From assembly GCF_004138325.1 (NCBI RefSeq), contig NZ_SBLB01000009.1:186001-250000 (forward strand): a stretch of 64,000 nucleotides of DNA. Reading direction: 5' to 3'. Positions 1-8,064 of the stretch are shown here, piece after piece. This DNA comes from Spirosoma sordidisoli (GTDB lineage Bacteria > Bacteroidota > Bacteroidia > Cytophagales > Spirosomataceae). The notes beneath the pieces were generated by a model. The model made no database searches, was not told the origin of the DNA, and saw only the letters and a program-made list of their open reading frames with translations. Numbering within the stretch: the first letter of the stretch is position 1; each line of letters starts with the position of its first letter. A program made the translations under genes and the position numbers.

Positions 1-348
1 TACCTCTACCTCCTGCGTTTTCATGCCGATGAACGAAATCACCAGCACCTTGCTACCCGAAGGCATGTTGAGCGAAAACGCCCCATTGATATCCGTCGTG
101 GTCCCGATCTGGGTGCCTTTCACGGAGACGGTGGCGCCCGGCAAACCGTTCCCTTTTTCGTCGGAGACGGTGCCTTTGATCAGCGCTTTAGCATCGGAAG
201 GAACTCCGGTACTCGGTTTAGCAGCGCCTGGTGTGGCCATCGCTACCCGATTATTGCCGGGAGCCGGGCTCGCAACGGTTCGTTGCTGAGCACTGACCGG
301 CAGCCAGCTGCTCAACAGGACGAAGCCAGAAAGCACATGTTTAATCAT
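1..348 (-). CDS. SusC/RagA-like TonB-dependent receptor, N-terminal part only
   Basis: Reading the minus strand from ATG at 348 gives an open frame of 116 codons that runs off the window start. It opens with a signal peptide (MIKHVLSGFVLLSSWLPVSA followed by Q), then a low-complexity Ala/Pro/Gly linker, then a carboxypeptidase-regulatory-like beta-sandwich starting at IKGTVSDEKGNGLPGATVSV and continuing through a typical GTTTDINGAFSL stretch. This domain order at the N terminus is characteristic of SusC-type outer-membrane receptors that import glycans or peptides with a SusD partner. The plug, barrel and any SusD gene lie outside the window, so the substrate is unknown. A non-SusC TonB-dependent receptor with the same leading domain is the alternative. 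Confidence 0.8.
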   Translation of the reverse strand, partial: MIKHVLSGFVLLSSWLPVSAQQRTVASPAPGNNRVAMATPGAAKPSTGVPSDAKALIKGTVSDEKGNGLPGATVSVKGTQIGTTTDINGAFSLNMPSGSKVLVISFIGMKTQEVEV

Positions 349-441
349 AGGAGAAAGAATCAATTGTTACAGTAAGACAATAGAGGTAATAGGAAATTGA
401 GGGTATAATTGCTCGCTCAGCTGTTCATCAGCCTGGGTAGA

Positions 442-2193
442 TCAGATATTGACGGGTGTGCCTGGCCTGACCAGTTTGTGCATGGGTAGCGAGATCATGA
501 CCGACGTACCCCGATCGGGTTCGCTCTGCCACATGACCTGCCCACCGAGATAATCTATGCGGGAGCGGATGTTGGCCATCCCGTTGCCTGTCGACGTTTT
601 TTCGGGAAAATGGCCGCCCAGCCCGTCGTCATCGACGCTGATCAGCAGGGTTTCGTCGTTGGCCATAATCTGCACCGTAATAGACTGGGCCTGCGCGTGT
701 TTGAGCGCGTTGTTGAGCAACTCCTGAAGCACCCGGAAAAGCATCACCGAAGCTTCGTCGCCCAGGGGTGGTAAGTCGCCGTAATGCTCAATGAACAGCT
801 TTGTTTCGTTGACCAGATTCAGTTTCTGGATCAGATCCTCAACGGCGGGTACCAGCCCGAATGTCGACAGGGCGTAGGGCCGCAAGTCATTGGATATCAG
901 ACGAGTTTCGGTACAGGCTTCGTCCAGAAACTGGTTGAGCGGGTCTTTCACCGAGCATGGCAGCTGTTCCTGATGGGCTTCGACAAACAGTTTGATCCGC
1001 GACAGCTGAATGCCAAGCCCATCGTGCAGGTCGCGGGCAATACGGCTCCGCTCACTTTCCTGCCCTTCGATCATGGCCTGCAACGACTTTAGCTCAAGCT
1101 GACGGATCTGCTGCTGGGCAATAACCGCCTGCTGATGCGCAATCAGCTTTTGCTGCCGCCGAAGAAAAACCAGCGCCACCACGCCCAGTACGCTGATAAT
1201 CAGGACGGCTATCAGCCCCGAGTTGAGCATCTGCTGGTGGCGGCTTTTTTCTTCAGCCAGCTGTTTCTCAACGGCCAGGGTTTTGATCTGGCTATCCAGC
1301 TCCTGCAGCCGAATACTTTTGGTTTGTTCGGACTGGTAAAACTGATCGGCAAAATCGAGCGACAGCAGGATTTCGTCATAGGCCCGTTTGTGATTGCCCA
1401 TGCTGGCATAGCTGTAGGCCGAGTGTTTGGCCAGTTCACGCAGCATCCCCACGTTGTTTTCGGCTCTGGCCAGCGCCTGCGATTTGCGGTACTCGTCCAG
1501 CGCAGCCTGGGGGTGGTTCCGGAACTGCTCCACGATGCCCAGATAAAAGTGGTTCAGGGCAATGAGCCAGTTCACCCGTACCTGTTTGGAAAGCGCCAGG
1601 CTCCGGCTGGCAAAAAAGTAAGCCGAGTCGGGTTGCTTGACGCGCGAATAGGTATTAGCCAGCAGGTTCTGCGCAAACGCCTGAAAATAAAGCTCTTTGT
1701 GCTCAGCACTGATGCGTTCTACCGCTCGTAGCTCGGTGAGCAGCGTGGGCGGTACTGGATTCCGTTTCTGATCGATATTGGCCAGATCCAGGCGACATTC
1801 AATGATTTTTGGCACATTTTTAACCCGCACAAAAAACTGCAACGCCTTTCTGAGGTACTGCTCGGCAGACGCCTGCATGAAGAAATCGTGAGTATAATAA
1901 TCGCCGATGACAATGTGCTCGTTGTAATAGCCGGCTGAATCGCCCGCCAGACTGTAGTACTTCATCCCATTGAAGTAAGCTTCCATGGTGTACTTGTTGT
2001 AGCCATACTGCTGATGATACAGCCAGCCCAGCTCCTGGTACGCTTTTGCCGCTCCCCGGTAGTTTTTCTCGACCAGCATCTGACGGATCGCTTTCCGGGA
2101 GCTGTCGACGGCCGGCACTTCGGCCCGCGCTTCGGCTCGTTGAAGCAGTCCGCCCAACCCCAGCAGGAAGAAAAGTAATGCGTACAGATTCAT
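442..2193 (-). CDS. TPR-containing sensor histidine kinase (NarL/DesK-type HisKA_3)
   Basis: The 583-residue protein starts at ATG 2193; a longer frame would need a TTG at 2208. It has a signal peptide ending near AEARA, tetratricopeptide-like helices at about residues 30-290, one membrane segment near 326-344 (GLIAVLIISVLGVVALVFL), a coiled linker, and a HisKA_3 dimerisation domain with the phospho-acceptor His390 in RDLHDGLG. The C-terminal ATPase has an N box (ELLNNALKHA) and glycine boxes (DDDGLGG, GNGMANIRSRI). Periplasmic TPRs plus one TM is a common Bacteroidota kinase layout. It lies 72 bp downstream of the LuxR-type regulator on the same strand, which is its obvious partner. The signal sensed cannot be told. 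Confidence 0.9.
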   Translation of the reverse strand: MNLYALLFFLLGLGGLLQRAEARAEVPAVDSSRKAIRQMLVEKNYRGAAKAYQELGWLYHQQYGYNKYTMEAYFNGMKYYSLAGDSAGYYNEHIVIGDYYTHDFFMQASAEQYLRKALQFFVRVKNVPKIIECRLDLANIDQKRNPVPPTLLTELRAVERISAEHKELYFQAFAQNLLANTYSRVKQPDSAYFFASRSLALSKQVRVNWLIALNHFYLGIVEQFRNHPQAALDEYRKSQALARAENNVGMLRELAKHSAYSYASMGNHKRAYDEILLSLDFADQFYQSEQTKSIRLQELDSQIKTLAVEKQLAEEKSRHQQMLNSGLIAVLIISVLGVVALVFLRRQQKLIAHQQAVIAQQQIRQLELKSLQAMIEGQESERSRIARDLHDGLGIQLSRIKLFVEAHQEQLPCSVKDPLNQFLDEACTETRLISNDLRPYALSTFGLVPAVEDLIQKLNLVNETKLFIEHYGDLPPLGDEASVMLFRVLQELLNNALKHAQAQSITVQIMANDETLLISVDDDGLGGHFPEKTSTGNGMANIRSRIDYLGGQVMWQSEPDRGTSVMISLPMHKLVRPGTPVNI

Positions 2194-2265
2194 GGATCTA
2201 TGGTACAACAGAAGCGTATCTGGCAGCGACGAACCAGGCTACAGGCGATGCTGGCGGTTAGTTGC

Positions 2266-2913
2266 CTAGTCGATGCAATGCATCTCCATGGCGGTTTTGA
2301 TCAATAAGGCGGTATTCGGCACGCCAAACTTCATGAGTAAGCTACTGCGATGAAACTCAACGGCTTTGGCACTGACAAAGAGCTGAGCGGCCATCTGTTG
2401 CGTGGTGAGTCCCTGCGCAATCAGGGCCAGCACCTCCGACTCGCGGGGGGTGAGGTTGGGTTTCAGTCCAGCCCCTACCGACGATTTTCGGGATCTTGGC
2501 TCATCGTTCAGCAGAATCTGCATGATTGATTCATTGAAATACTGCTTTTCATCATGAACCGTCCGAATCGCCTGCAACAACTCGGTTTTGGTCGTATTCT
2601 TTAACAGGTATCCTTTTGCCCCTTTTTTGACCACCCGTTTAATCAGGCTGGCGTCGTCGTGCATGGTCAGCGCAATCACTTTCGTTTTGGGGTGAATGCG
2701 GGTGATCTGCTCACAGAGGCCCAATCCATCATCAATATGCGGGAAGGAAATATCCAGCAGAATCACATCTATCGGCGAACTTCTCAACGACTCCACCACG
2801 GACGAGACATTGTAACAGCGCTGCGTTACTTCTATTTCGGATGAGCCTGATATCAGCGATTCGATCCCCTCTACAAAAACATTATGATCATCCGCGATCA
2901 GTACTCGTATCAT
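2266..2913 (-). CDS. NarL/FixJ-family response regulator
   Basis: The 215-residue protein has a receiver domain at about 1-120 with acidic pocket DD8-9, phospho-acceptor Asp54 in VILLDISF, conserved Thr in IALTMHD and Lys in GAKGYLLKN. A LuxR-type HTH follows at about 152-212 (LTPRESEVLALIAQGLTTQQ, then VSAKAVEFHRSSLLMKF). It is the first gene of a two-gene minus-strand unit with the TPR kinase. It faces kaiC across a 593-bp gap, so the two transcription units are divergent and could share regulation; this is inference. Confidence 0.93.
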   Translation of the reverse strand: MIRVLIADDHNVFVEGIESLISGSSEIEVTQRCYNVSSVVESLRSSPIDVILLDISFPHIDDGLGLCEQITRIHPKTKVIALTMHDDASLIKRVVKKGAKGYLLKNTTKTELLQAIRTVHDEKQYFNESIMQILLNDEPRSRKSSVGAGLKPNLTPRESEVLALIAQGLTTQQMAAQLFVSAKAVEFHRSSLLMKFGVPNTALLIKTAMEMHCID

Positions 2914-3506
2914 GTATTCGTATCGTTTCCTGCCTGAGTAATAAATCTGATGTCTGTACTGGTATAGTTTACCAATTAGTTAGTTATCGCTACGCTGAGT
3001 GTTTATATCCGGTTCCGAACAACCTGTCTGGTAAATGTCAAACGGGGTTGTCGTCACCGCAGATAAATAGAACTTTGTTTAGCAAAACTAGGATTAAAGT
3101 ATCGGTATATGTAATAGGGGAAACCCAATTTTGCAAAAATATAGGGAAAACCCTACCACTTAAGTATTATTTAGAATCAGGGCAGTTCTACTGGTAAGTA
3201 GTCGCAGTTTCCCGATAAACTGGCTACTGGTGCGGTAGCACGCAGGCGCCAGTTTATCAACTATCTCCCATTTCTATATTGATTATCGCCAGCCTTTTTC
3301 GGTCGCAACTGGTCCGATCGTTTGTGGCGTTGGTCCTTCTAAACGATCCTTTGGATAAATTTATTTTCATTCATATATGAAGGTATCGGCCCCTGCTTAC
3401 AACAGAAGAATCAAAACCAAATGGGTTATATCTAGACGTATAGATTTAATCTTCTAATTGGGTTATAACCCGTACCTTCGTTATCAATCACTCATCACTC
3501 TCCTTC
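2914..3506. promoter_or_regulatory. Divergent intergenic region between the response regulator and kaiC
   Basis: No credible gene is seen here. On the minus strand TATTTTTG (3141-3134) fits the Bacteroidota -7 box TAnnTTTG and could drive the regulator-kinase pair with a long leader. It sits between two similar imperfect palindromes, TAGGGGAAACCC (3115-3126) and TAGGGAAAACCCT (3142-3154), 27 bp apart. Near kaiC, AAATGGGTTATA (3419-3430) and AATTGGGTTATA (3456-3467) form a direct repeat 37 bp apart, and the second copy lies in the 12-bp palindrome GGGTTATAACCC (3460-3471). A weak -7-like TACCTTCG follows at 3473-3480. These are candidate operators read by eye. Confidence 0.4.
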
Positions 3507-5216
3507 ATGAGCCTGAACACTGGCGCCGTTTTTTCTCCTTTAAGTTTCGAGTTACCCAAAACACCGACAGGCATTGACGGTCTGGACGAAATAACCCGGG
3601 GCGGTCTTCCCAAAGGCCGTCCAACCCTGATTTGTGGGGGAGCGGGTTGCGGTAAAACTTTGTTCTCTATCGAATTTCTGGTGCGGGGCGCGCTTGACCA
3701 TGGCGAACCCGGCGTCTTTATGGCGTTTGAAGAGAAAGCCGATGAAATAGCCATGAACGTTGCCTCGCTGGGCTTCGACCTGAACGATTTGCAGGCCAAA
3801 CGATTGATCAAACTGGATCACGTTCACATTGAGCGGAGCGAGATACAGGAAACGGGCGAGTATGACCTCGACGGCCTGTTTATCCGGCTAGGCTATGCTA
3901 TCGACAGTATCGGTGCCAAACGGGTCGTGCTCGATACCATCGAGAACCTGTTCGGTAGCCTCAACGACCAGGGCATTCTGCGCGCTGAACTCCGGCGGCT
4001 GTTCGACTGGCTGAAAGAAAAGAAAGTAACGACCATCATTACGGGCGAAAAGGGCGAAGGCCTGCTAACCCGGCACGGGCTCGAAGAATACGTATCGGAC
4101 TGCGTTATCCTGCTCGATCATCGGGTGAATAACCAGATCTCGACCCGCCTGCTGCGGATTGTAAAATACCGCGGCTCTACCCACGGCACGAATGAATACC
4201 CGTTTCTGATCGATGAAGAAGGCATCTCGGTGCTGCCGATTACCTCCCTGACCCTCGACCATCCGGTATCGTCGGAGCGGCTGCCTTCGGGGATCAGCGC
4301 CCTCGACAAGATGCTCGACGGACAGGGATTTTACAAGGGAAGCAGTATACTGATTTCGGGTACGGCCGGAACGGGAAAAACCAGCGTGGCCTGTTCATTT
4401 GCGAATATGGTATGCCAGCGGAGCGAACGATGCCTGTATTTCGCGTTCGAGGAGTCGCCCCAGCAGATTATCCGGAATATGAAATCCATTGGGCTTGATT
4501 TACAGAGCCATGTTGATCGGGGGTTGCTGCTGTTCCGGGCGTCGAGGCCTACACTGAACGGGCTCGAAATGCACCTGGTCGCTATTCATAAGCTGGTGCA
4601 GGAGTTCAACCCATCCGTAGTGGTCCTCGACCCGATCACCAACCTGATTACCGTTGGTGCCGTCAGCGAAGTGAAGTCGATGCTGATCCGGCTGATCGAC
4701 TTCCTGCAAACCCGGCAGATTACGGTCATGTTTACGGCCCTGGCCCTGAACAACGTGATCAACGAGCAGACCGACGAAGGCGTCTCGTCGCTGGTTGATG
4801 CCTGGCTGCTCATTAAGGATATTGAGCTGAACGGCGAGCGAAACCGTGGTCTTTACGTCATGAAATCGCGCGGTATGAAGCACTCGAACCAGGTGCGCGA
4901 GTTTGTGATCTCAGACAAAGGGCTCGACCTGGTCGATGTCTACCTGGGTCCCGACGGGGTGGTTACAGGTTCGGCCCGCGAGGCCTTTCAGCTGCAGGAA
5001 GTTACGGGCGTTGCGCTGCGTGATCACGCACAGAACCGCAAGGATCGGGAGATTGAACGGAAACGACTGGTACTGGCGTCAAAAATTGCCAGCCTGGAAG
5101 AAGAATTCAACACCATTCAGGACGAGCTGAACAGAAGCTTTGATGAAGATAAGCTGCGGAAAGAAATCCTGGAAAAAACCCGCGAACAGATAACCCGCAA
5201 CCGCCACAACGAGTAA
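3507..5216 (+). CDS. kaiC: KaiC-like circadian/timing ATPase-kinase
   Basis: The 569-residue protein has two RecA-type domains. CI carries Walker A GGAGCGKT (44-51) and catalytic Glu pair 75-76 (AFEE); CII carries Walker A GTAGTGKT (285-292) and Glu pair 315-316 (AFEE). In CII the stretch TDEGVSSLVDAWLL aligns with the cyanobacterial phosphorylation loop: the T426 equivalent is Thr422, S431 is Ser427, and T432 is replaced by Ser428. This predicts a two-site autokinase with Ser-Ser. The C-terminal tail is longer than in cyanobacterial KaiC (519 residues) and is rich in charged heptads from about 505 to 560, probably a coiled coil. Two kaiB genes and a PAS kinase follow in the same direction. 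No kaiA is present in the window. Whether it keeps time or mediates a stress output is unknown. Confidence 0.95.
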   Translation: MSLNTGAVFSPLSFELPKTPTGIDGLDEITRGGLPKGRPTLICGGAGCGKTLFSIEFLVRGALDHGEPGVFMAFEEKADEIAMNVASLGFDLNDLQAKRLIKLDHVHIERSEIQETGEYDLDGLFIRLGYAIDSIGAKRVVLDTIENLFGSLNDQGILRAELRRLFDWLKEKKVTTIITGEKGEGLLTRHGLEEYVSDCVILLDHRVNNQISTRLLRIVKYRGSTHGTNEYPFLIDEEGISVLPITSLTLDHPVSSERLPSGISALDKMLDGQGFYKGSSILISGTAGTGKTSVACSFANMVCQRSERCLYFAFEESPQQIIRNMKSIGLDLQSHVDRGLLLFRASRPTLNGLEMHLVAIHKLVQEFNPSVVVLDPITNLITVGAVSEVKSMLIRLIDFLQTRQITVMFTALALNNVINEQTDEGVSSLVDAWLLIKDIELNGERNRGLYVMKSRGMKHSNQVREFVISDKGLDLVDVYLGPDGVVTGSAREAFQLQEVTGVALRDHAQNRKDREIERKRLVLASKIASLEEEFNTIQDELNRSFDEDKLRKEILEKTREQITRNRHNE

Positions 5217-5258
5217 TGATACAGAAGGGCCAATGCGACAGGCTCTTCAGGCATACCT

Positions 5259-5552
5259 ATGAACCAAGAAAAAGAGATATGGGAGCTTCGGCTCTACATT
5301 GCCGGTCAGACGGTTAAGTCAGTAACCGCCCTTCGTAATCTGAAGCGATATTGTGAACTTCACCTGAAGGATCAATATACGATTGAGGTGATCGACCTGC
5401 TCGTAAACCCCCAGCTGGCCGAGGGCGACCAGATTCTGGCGATCCCAACACTGGTTAAAAAAGTACCCGAGCCCATCCGGAAAATCATCGGCGATTTATC
5501 GAATGAAGAAAAAGTACTGGTGGGGTTAAATATCCGCCCCGTTCGTAATTAA
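5259..5552 (+). CDS. kaiB: KaiB-like protein 1
   Basis: The 97-residue protein has the KaiB/thioredoxin-like fold signature: LRLYIAGQT at the first strand, a helix (ALRNLKRYCE), YTIEVIDLLVNPQLAE, and ILAIPTLVKKVPEPIRKIIGDLS with the cis-Pro turn. Its length matches cyanobacterial KaiB (about 102). KaiB switches fold and binds the CI ring of KaiC. It starts 42 bp after kaiC and lies only 2 bp before the second kaiB, so the genes are probably cotranscribed and translationally linked. The two KaiBs differ enough to suggest different roles rather than a recent duplication. Confidence 0.95.
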   Translation: MNQEKEIWELRLYIAGQTVKSVTALRNLKRYCELHLKDQYTIEVIDLLVNPQLAEGDQILAIPTLVKKVPEPIRKIIGDLSNEEKVLVGLNIRPVRN

Positions 5553-5554
5553 CG

Positions 5555-5881
5555 ATGAGCGAGTCGGCCATACCCCCCCCCACCGAATCGGATGGCGACA
5601 GCCAGTTTTTTGTACTGAGCCTATACATCACCGGCGCATCGCACCACTCCGCCCGGGCGATTACCAACCTGAATCACATCTGTGAGACCTACCTGCCGGG
5701 TCAGTATTCGCTCGAAGTGATCGATGTGTACCAGCAGAAAGAAATTGCCCAGCAGGAACAACTGTTCGCCCTGCCCCTATTGATAAAACGACTACCTCTA
5801 CCCGAACGTCGGCTCATCGGCGACCTTTCGGATACAAGGCAGGTTCTGAAAGGTTTAGGCCTATTACCCGATTTGGAATGA
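5555..5881 (+). CDS. kaiB: KaiB-like protein 2
   Basis: The 108-residue protein keeps the KaiB pattern: FVLSLYITGASHHS, ARAITNLNHICETYL, YSLEVIDVYQQKEIAQ, LFALPLLIKRLPLPERRLIGDLS. It has a longer N terminus than KaiB 1 (MSESAIPPPTESDGDSQ). A run of nine C (5573-5581) encodes the Pro-Pro-Pro at residues 7-9. The stop codon overlaps the ATG of the PAS kinase by four bases (ATGA), so translation of the kinase is likely coupled. Tandem non-identical kaiB genes after kaiC are seen in some non-cyanobacterial kai loci; one copy may serve output. Confidence 0.93.
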   Translation: MSESAIPPPTESDGDSQFFVLSLYITGASHHSARAITNLNHICETYLPGQYSLEVIDVYQQKEIAQQEQLFALPLLIKRLPLPERRLIGDLSDTRQVLKGLGLLPDLE

Positions 5882-7185
5882 CCCCAATGAAAACGTACCA
5901 GGAGCTGGTCGACGAAAATAAAAGCCTGCGCAGTCAGCTCGACGAGGCCGCCGAAACGCTTTACGCCATACGAACGGGTCAGATCGATGCGCTCGTCGTT
6001 GAAGGCAATAACGGCCACGAACTGTATACGTTGAAAACGGCCGACCAGACCTACCGAATCTTTATCGAAACCATGAATGAGGGGGCCGTTACCCTGAACG
6101 AAAACGGACTGATCCTCTACAGCAACACCATGTTTGCGCGTATGGTCGGGCAGCCTCTGTCTTCGGTATTGGGGGTCCCCTTTGCCGGTTTCATCGACCC
6201 CGACTCGCTGGCCGATTATCAGCTACTCTTCAGCCAGGGCTGGAACGAAGAACGAAAAGTGGAGCTGAACATCATCAACCTTTACCACCAGAAAATACCC
6301 TGTATGCTGTCGGTGAAGTCCCTCGATCTGGATGAAGGGCTATCGCTGAGTATTATTCTGACGGACCTCACGGTACAGAAAGAAACCCAGCAGCTCCTGC
6401 GGATTAACAACGAAAAGCTGGAAGCGACCAACTCGGCCCTCAGGCTGAGCAATCAGGCCCTGAACCGGTCGAACGATAACCTGCAGGAGTTTGCCTACGT
6501 GGCCAGCCATGACCTGCAGGAACCTCTTCGCAAGATTCAGCAGTTTGGCGATATCCTGAACCAGCAGTACGGCGAACTCCTGGGCAGGCAGGGACAGGAC
6601 ATGCTCGTTCGTATGCAGAGCGCGGCCGCCCGTATGTCGACGCTGATCCGCGATTTGCTCAACTTTTCGAGGCTTACCACCCCCGGCCAGCACATGAGCG
6701 AACAGAATCTGAATGAGCTGGTAGGCGGGGTGCTGGCTCTTCTTGACCTGTCGATTCAGGAAAAACAGGCGTCGGTTGAGGTCGGTGATCTGGGCTGTCT
6801 TCCCGGCGATGCGACCCAGCTTACGCAGCTCTTTCAGAACCTGCTGACCAACGCCCTCAAATTTACCCGGCCTGATGTGAAGCCCCAGGTTCGGGTGAGC
6901 CGACAGTCCATAGCCCAGTCCGAACTGCCCCCCGCCTTTCAGCTGGCCGACCCCGCCCTCTCCTACTGCGCCATTCGGGTTCAGGATAACGGCATTGGTT
7001 TTCAGCCCAGTCAGGCCGAGCAGATCTTCGGTACATTTCTGCGACTACACGGCCGAAGCGAATATCCCGGCACCGGCATCGGACTGGCCATCGTACGAAA
7101 AGTTGTCGAGAATCACCACGGCTACGTCCATGCAGACAGCCAGCCGGGCCAGGGTGCTACCTTTACGATTTACCTACCCGAGTAA
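5878..7185 (+). CDS. PAS-domain sensor histidine kinase linked to kaiBC
   Basis: The 435-residue protein has no membrane segment and is probably cytoplasmic. Residues 1-50 form a helix with LYAIRTGQIDALVVEG, a motif often found ahead of PAS domains. A PAS domain spans about 57-165 (YRIFIETMNEGAVTLN). A coiled linker leads to HisKA with phospho-acceptor His211 in YVASHDLQEPLRKI. The ATPase domain has N box NLLTNALKF, DNGIGF and GTGIGLAIVRKVV. It overlaps kaiB2 by 4 bp and is the last gene of the operon. Unlike cyanobacterial SasA it has no KaiB-like domain, so any link to KaiC must be indirect or through PAS; that is inference. The catalytic half closely resembles two other kinases in this window. 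Confidence 0.92.
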   Translation: MTPMKTYQELVDENKSLRSQLDEAAETLYAIRTGQIDALVVEGNNGHELYTLKTADQTYRIFIETMNEGAVTLNENGLILYSNTMFARMVGQPLSSVLGVPFAGFIDPDSLADYQLLFSQGWNEERKVELNIINLYHQKIPCMLSVKSLDLDEGLSLSIILTDLTVQKETQQLLRINNEKLEATNSALRLSNQALNRSNDNLQEFAYVASHDLQEPLRKIQQFGDILNQQYGELLGRQGQDMLVRMQSAAARMSTLIRDLLNFSRLTTPGQHMSEQNLNELVGGVLALLDLSIQEKQASVEVGDLGCLPGDATQLTQLFQNLLTNALKFTRPDVKPQVRVSRQSIAQSELPPAFQLADPALSYCAIRVQDNGIGFQPSQAEQIFGTFLRLHGRSEYPGTGIGLAIVRKVVENHHGYVHADSQPGQGATFTIYLPE

Positions 7186-7368
7186 CCCGCTGCCCGTGCC
7201 GATCCGTTGCTTTGGTTCACCACGACTCAGGCAAGCCCGATTAAACAAATCACCCCCCTCTCCGTTTGCTGAGTAAGTACCCTCCTGCCAGACCTATCTG
7301 TTTTAGGTAGTGTAAACACACGATACCGATACATTCTGGCCTATTTACTCAACGGAGAAGTCATCATT

Positions 7369-8058
7369 ATGCCCGCACGAACGATACTGATCGTCGAAGA
7401 CGATCGACGCATTGCCCAGAACGTCAGCCGCAGCCTGCGCGAAGAAGGCTATCTGACCGAAGTGGCCTATGAAGGATACGTGGGGCGGCAGCTGGCCATC
7501 GAAAACCCAATCGACCTGTTACTGCTGGATATCAACCTGCCCGGCCTCAACGGGTACGAAGTCTGCCGGTCGGTTCGGGCGGTCAAACCTGAACTGCCCA
7601 TTATCATGCTCACCGCCCTCGGTGAAATCGAGGACAAGGTAGAAGGGCTCGACCTGGGGGCCGACGATTACGTGGTAAAACCCTTCGACCTGCGCGAGCT
7701 GAGTGCGCGGGTGGGCGTCTGGATGCGCCGGACCAGCCAGCGGCATACCAGCCGTGAAGAAATTTTGCAGGTCGCTGACCTCGTTGTGAATTTATCAGCC
7801 AAGACCGTCAGTCGGCAGAACACCCAGATCGATCTGACCGCCCGGGAGTTCATGCTCCTCGAATACCTGCTACGCAACCAGGGGCGGGTTGTCTCCAAAA
7901 TGGATCTGAGCGAACAGGTCTGGGGACTCAACTTCGACCCCGGCACCAACGTCGTTGAGGTGTATATCAACTATTTACGTCGAAAAATCGACCGCGACTT
8001 CACGCCGAAGCTCATCCACACCCGGCCCGGACTTGGGTATGTCCTGCGCGAAGACTGA
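7369..8058 (+). CDS. OmpR/PhoB-family response regulator
   Basis: The 229-residue protein has a receiver domain (acidic pocket EDD10-12, phospho-acceptor Asp54 in LLLDINLPGL, Thr in MLTAL, Lys in YVVKPFDL) and an OmpR winged helix at about 130-228 (LTAREFMLLEYLLRNQGRVV, VWGLNFDPGTNVVEVYINYL, GLGYVLRED). It is followed after 6 bp by a membrane sensor kinase and together they form a classical two-component pair. The 183-bp gap upstream separates it from the kai operon, so it probably has its own promoter. Confidence 0.94.
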   Translation: MPARTILIVEDDRRIAQNVSRSLREEGYLTEVAYEGYVGRQLAIENPIDLLLLDINLPGLNGYEVCRSVRAVKPELPIIMLTALGEIEDKVEGLDLGADDYVVKPFDLRELSARVGVWMRRTSQRHTSREEILQVADLVVNLSAKTVSRQNTQIDLTAREFMLLEYLLRNQGRVVSKMDLSEQVWGLNFDPGTNVVEVYINYLRRKIDRDFTPKLIHTRPGLGYVLRED

Positions 8059-8064
8059 CCGCTT

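Noticed and set aside
2841..3197. Open frame of 118 codons on the plus strand
   Set aside because: It starts inside the response-regulator gene on the other strand, has no family motif, and covers a promoter region.
3415..3430. Iteron-like ACCAAATGGGTTATAT upstream of kaiC
   Set aside because: 13 of 16 matches to the iteron in isolation, 31 kb from the array; most likely chance.
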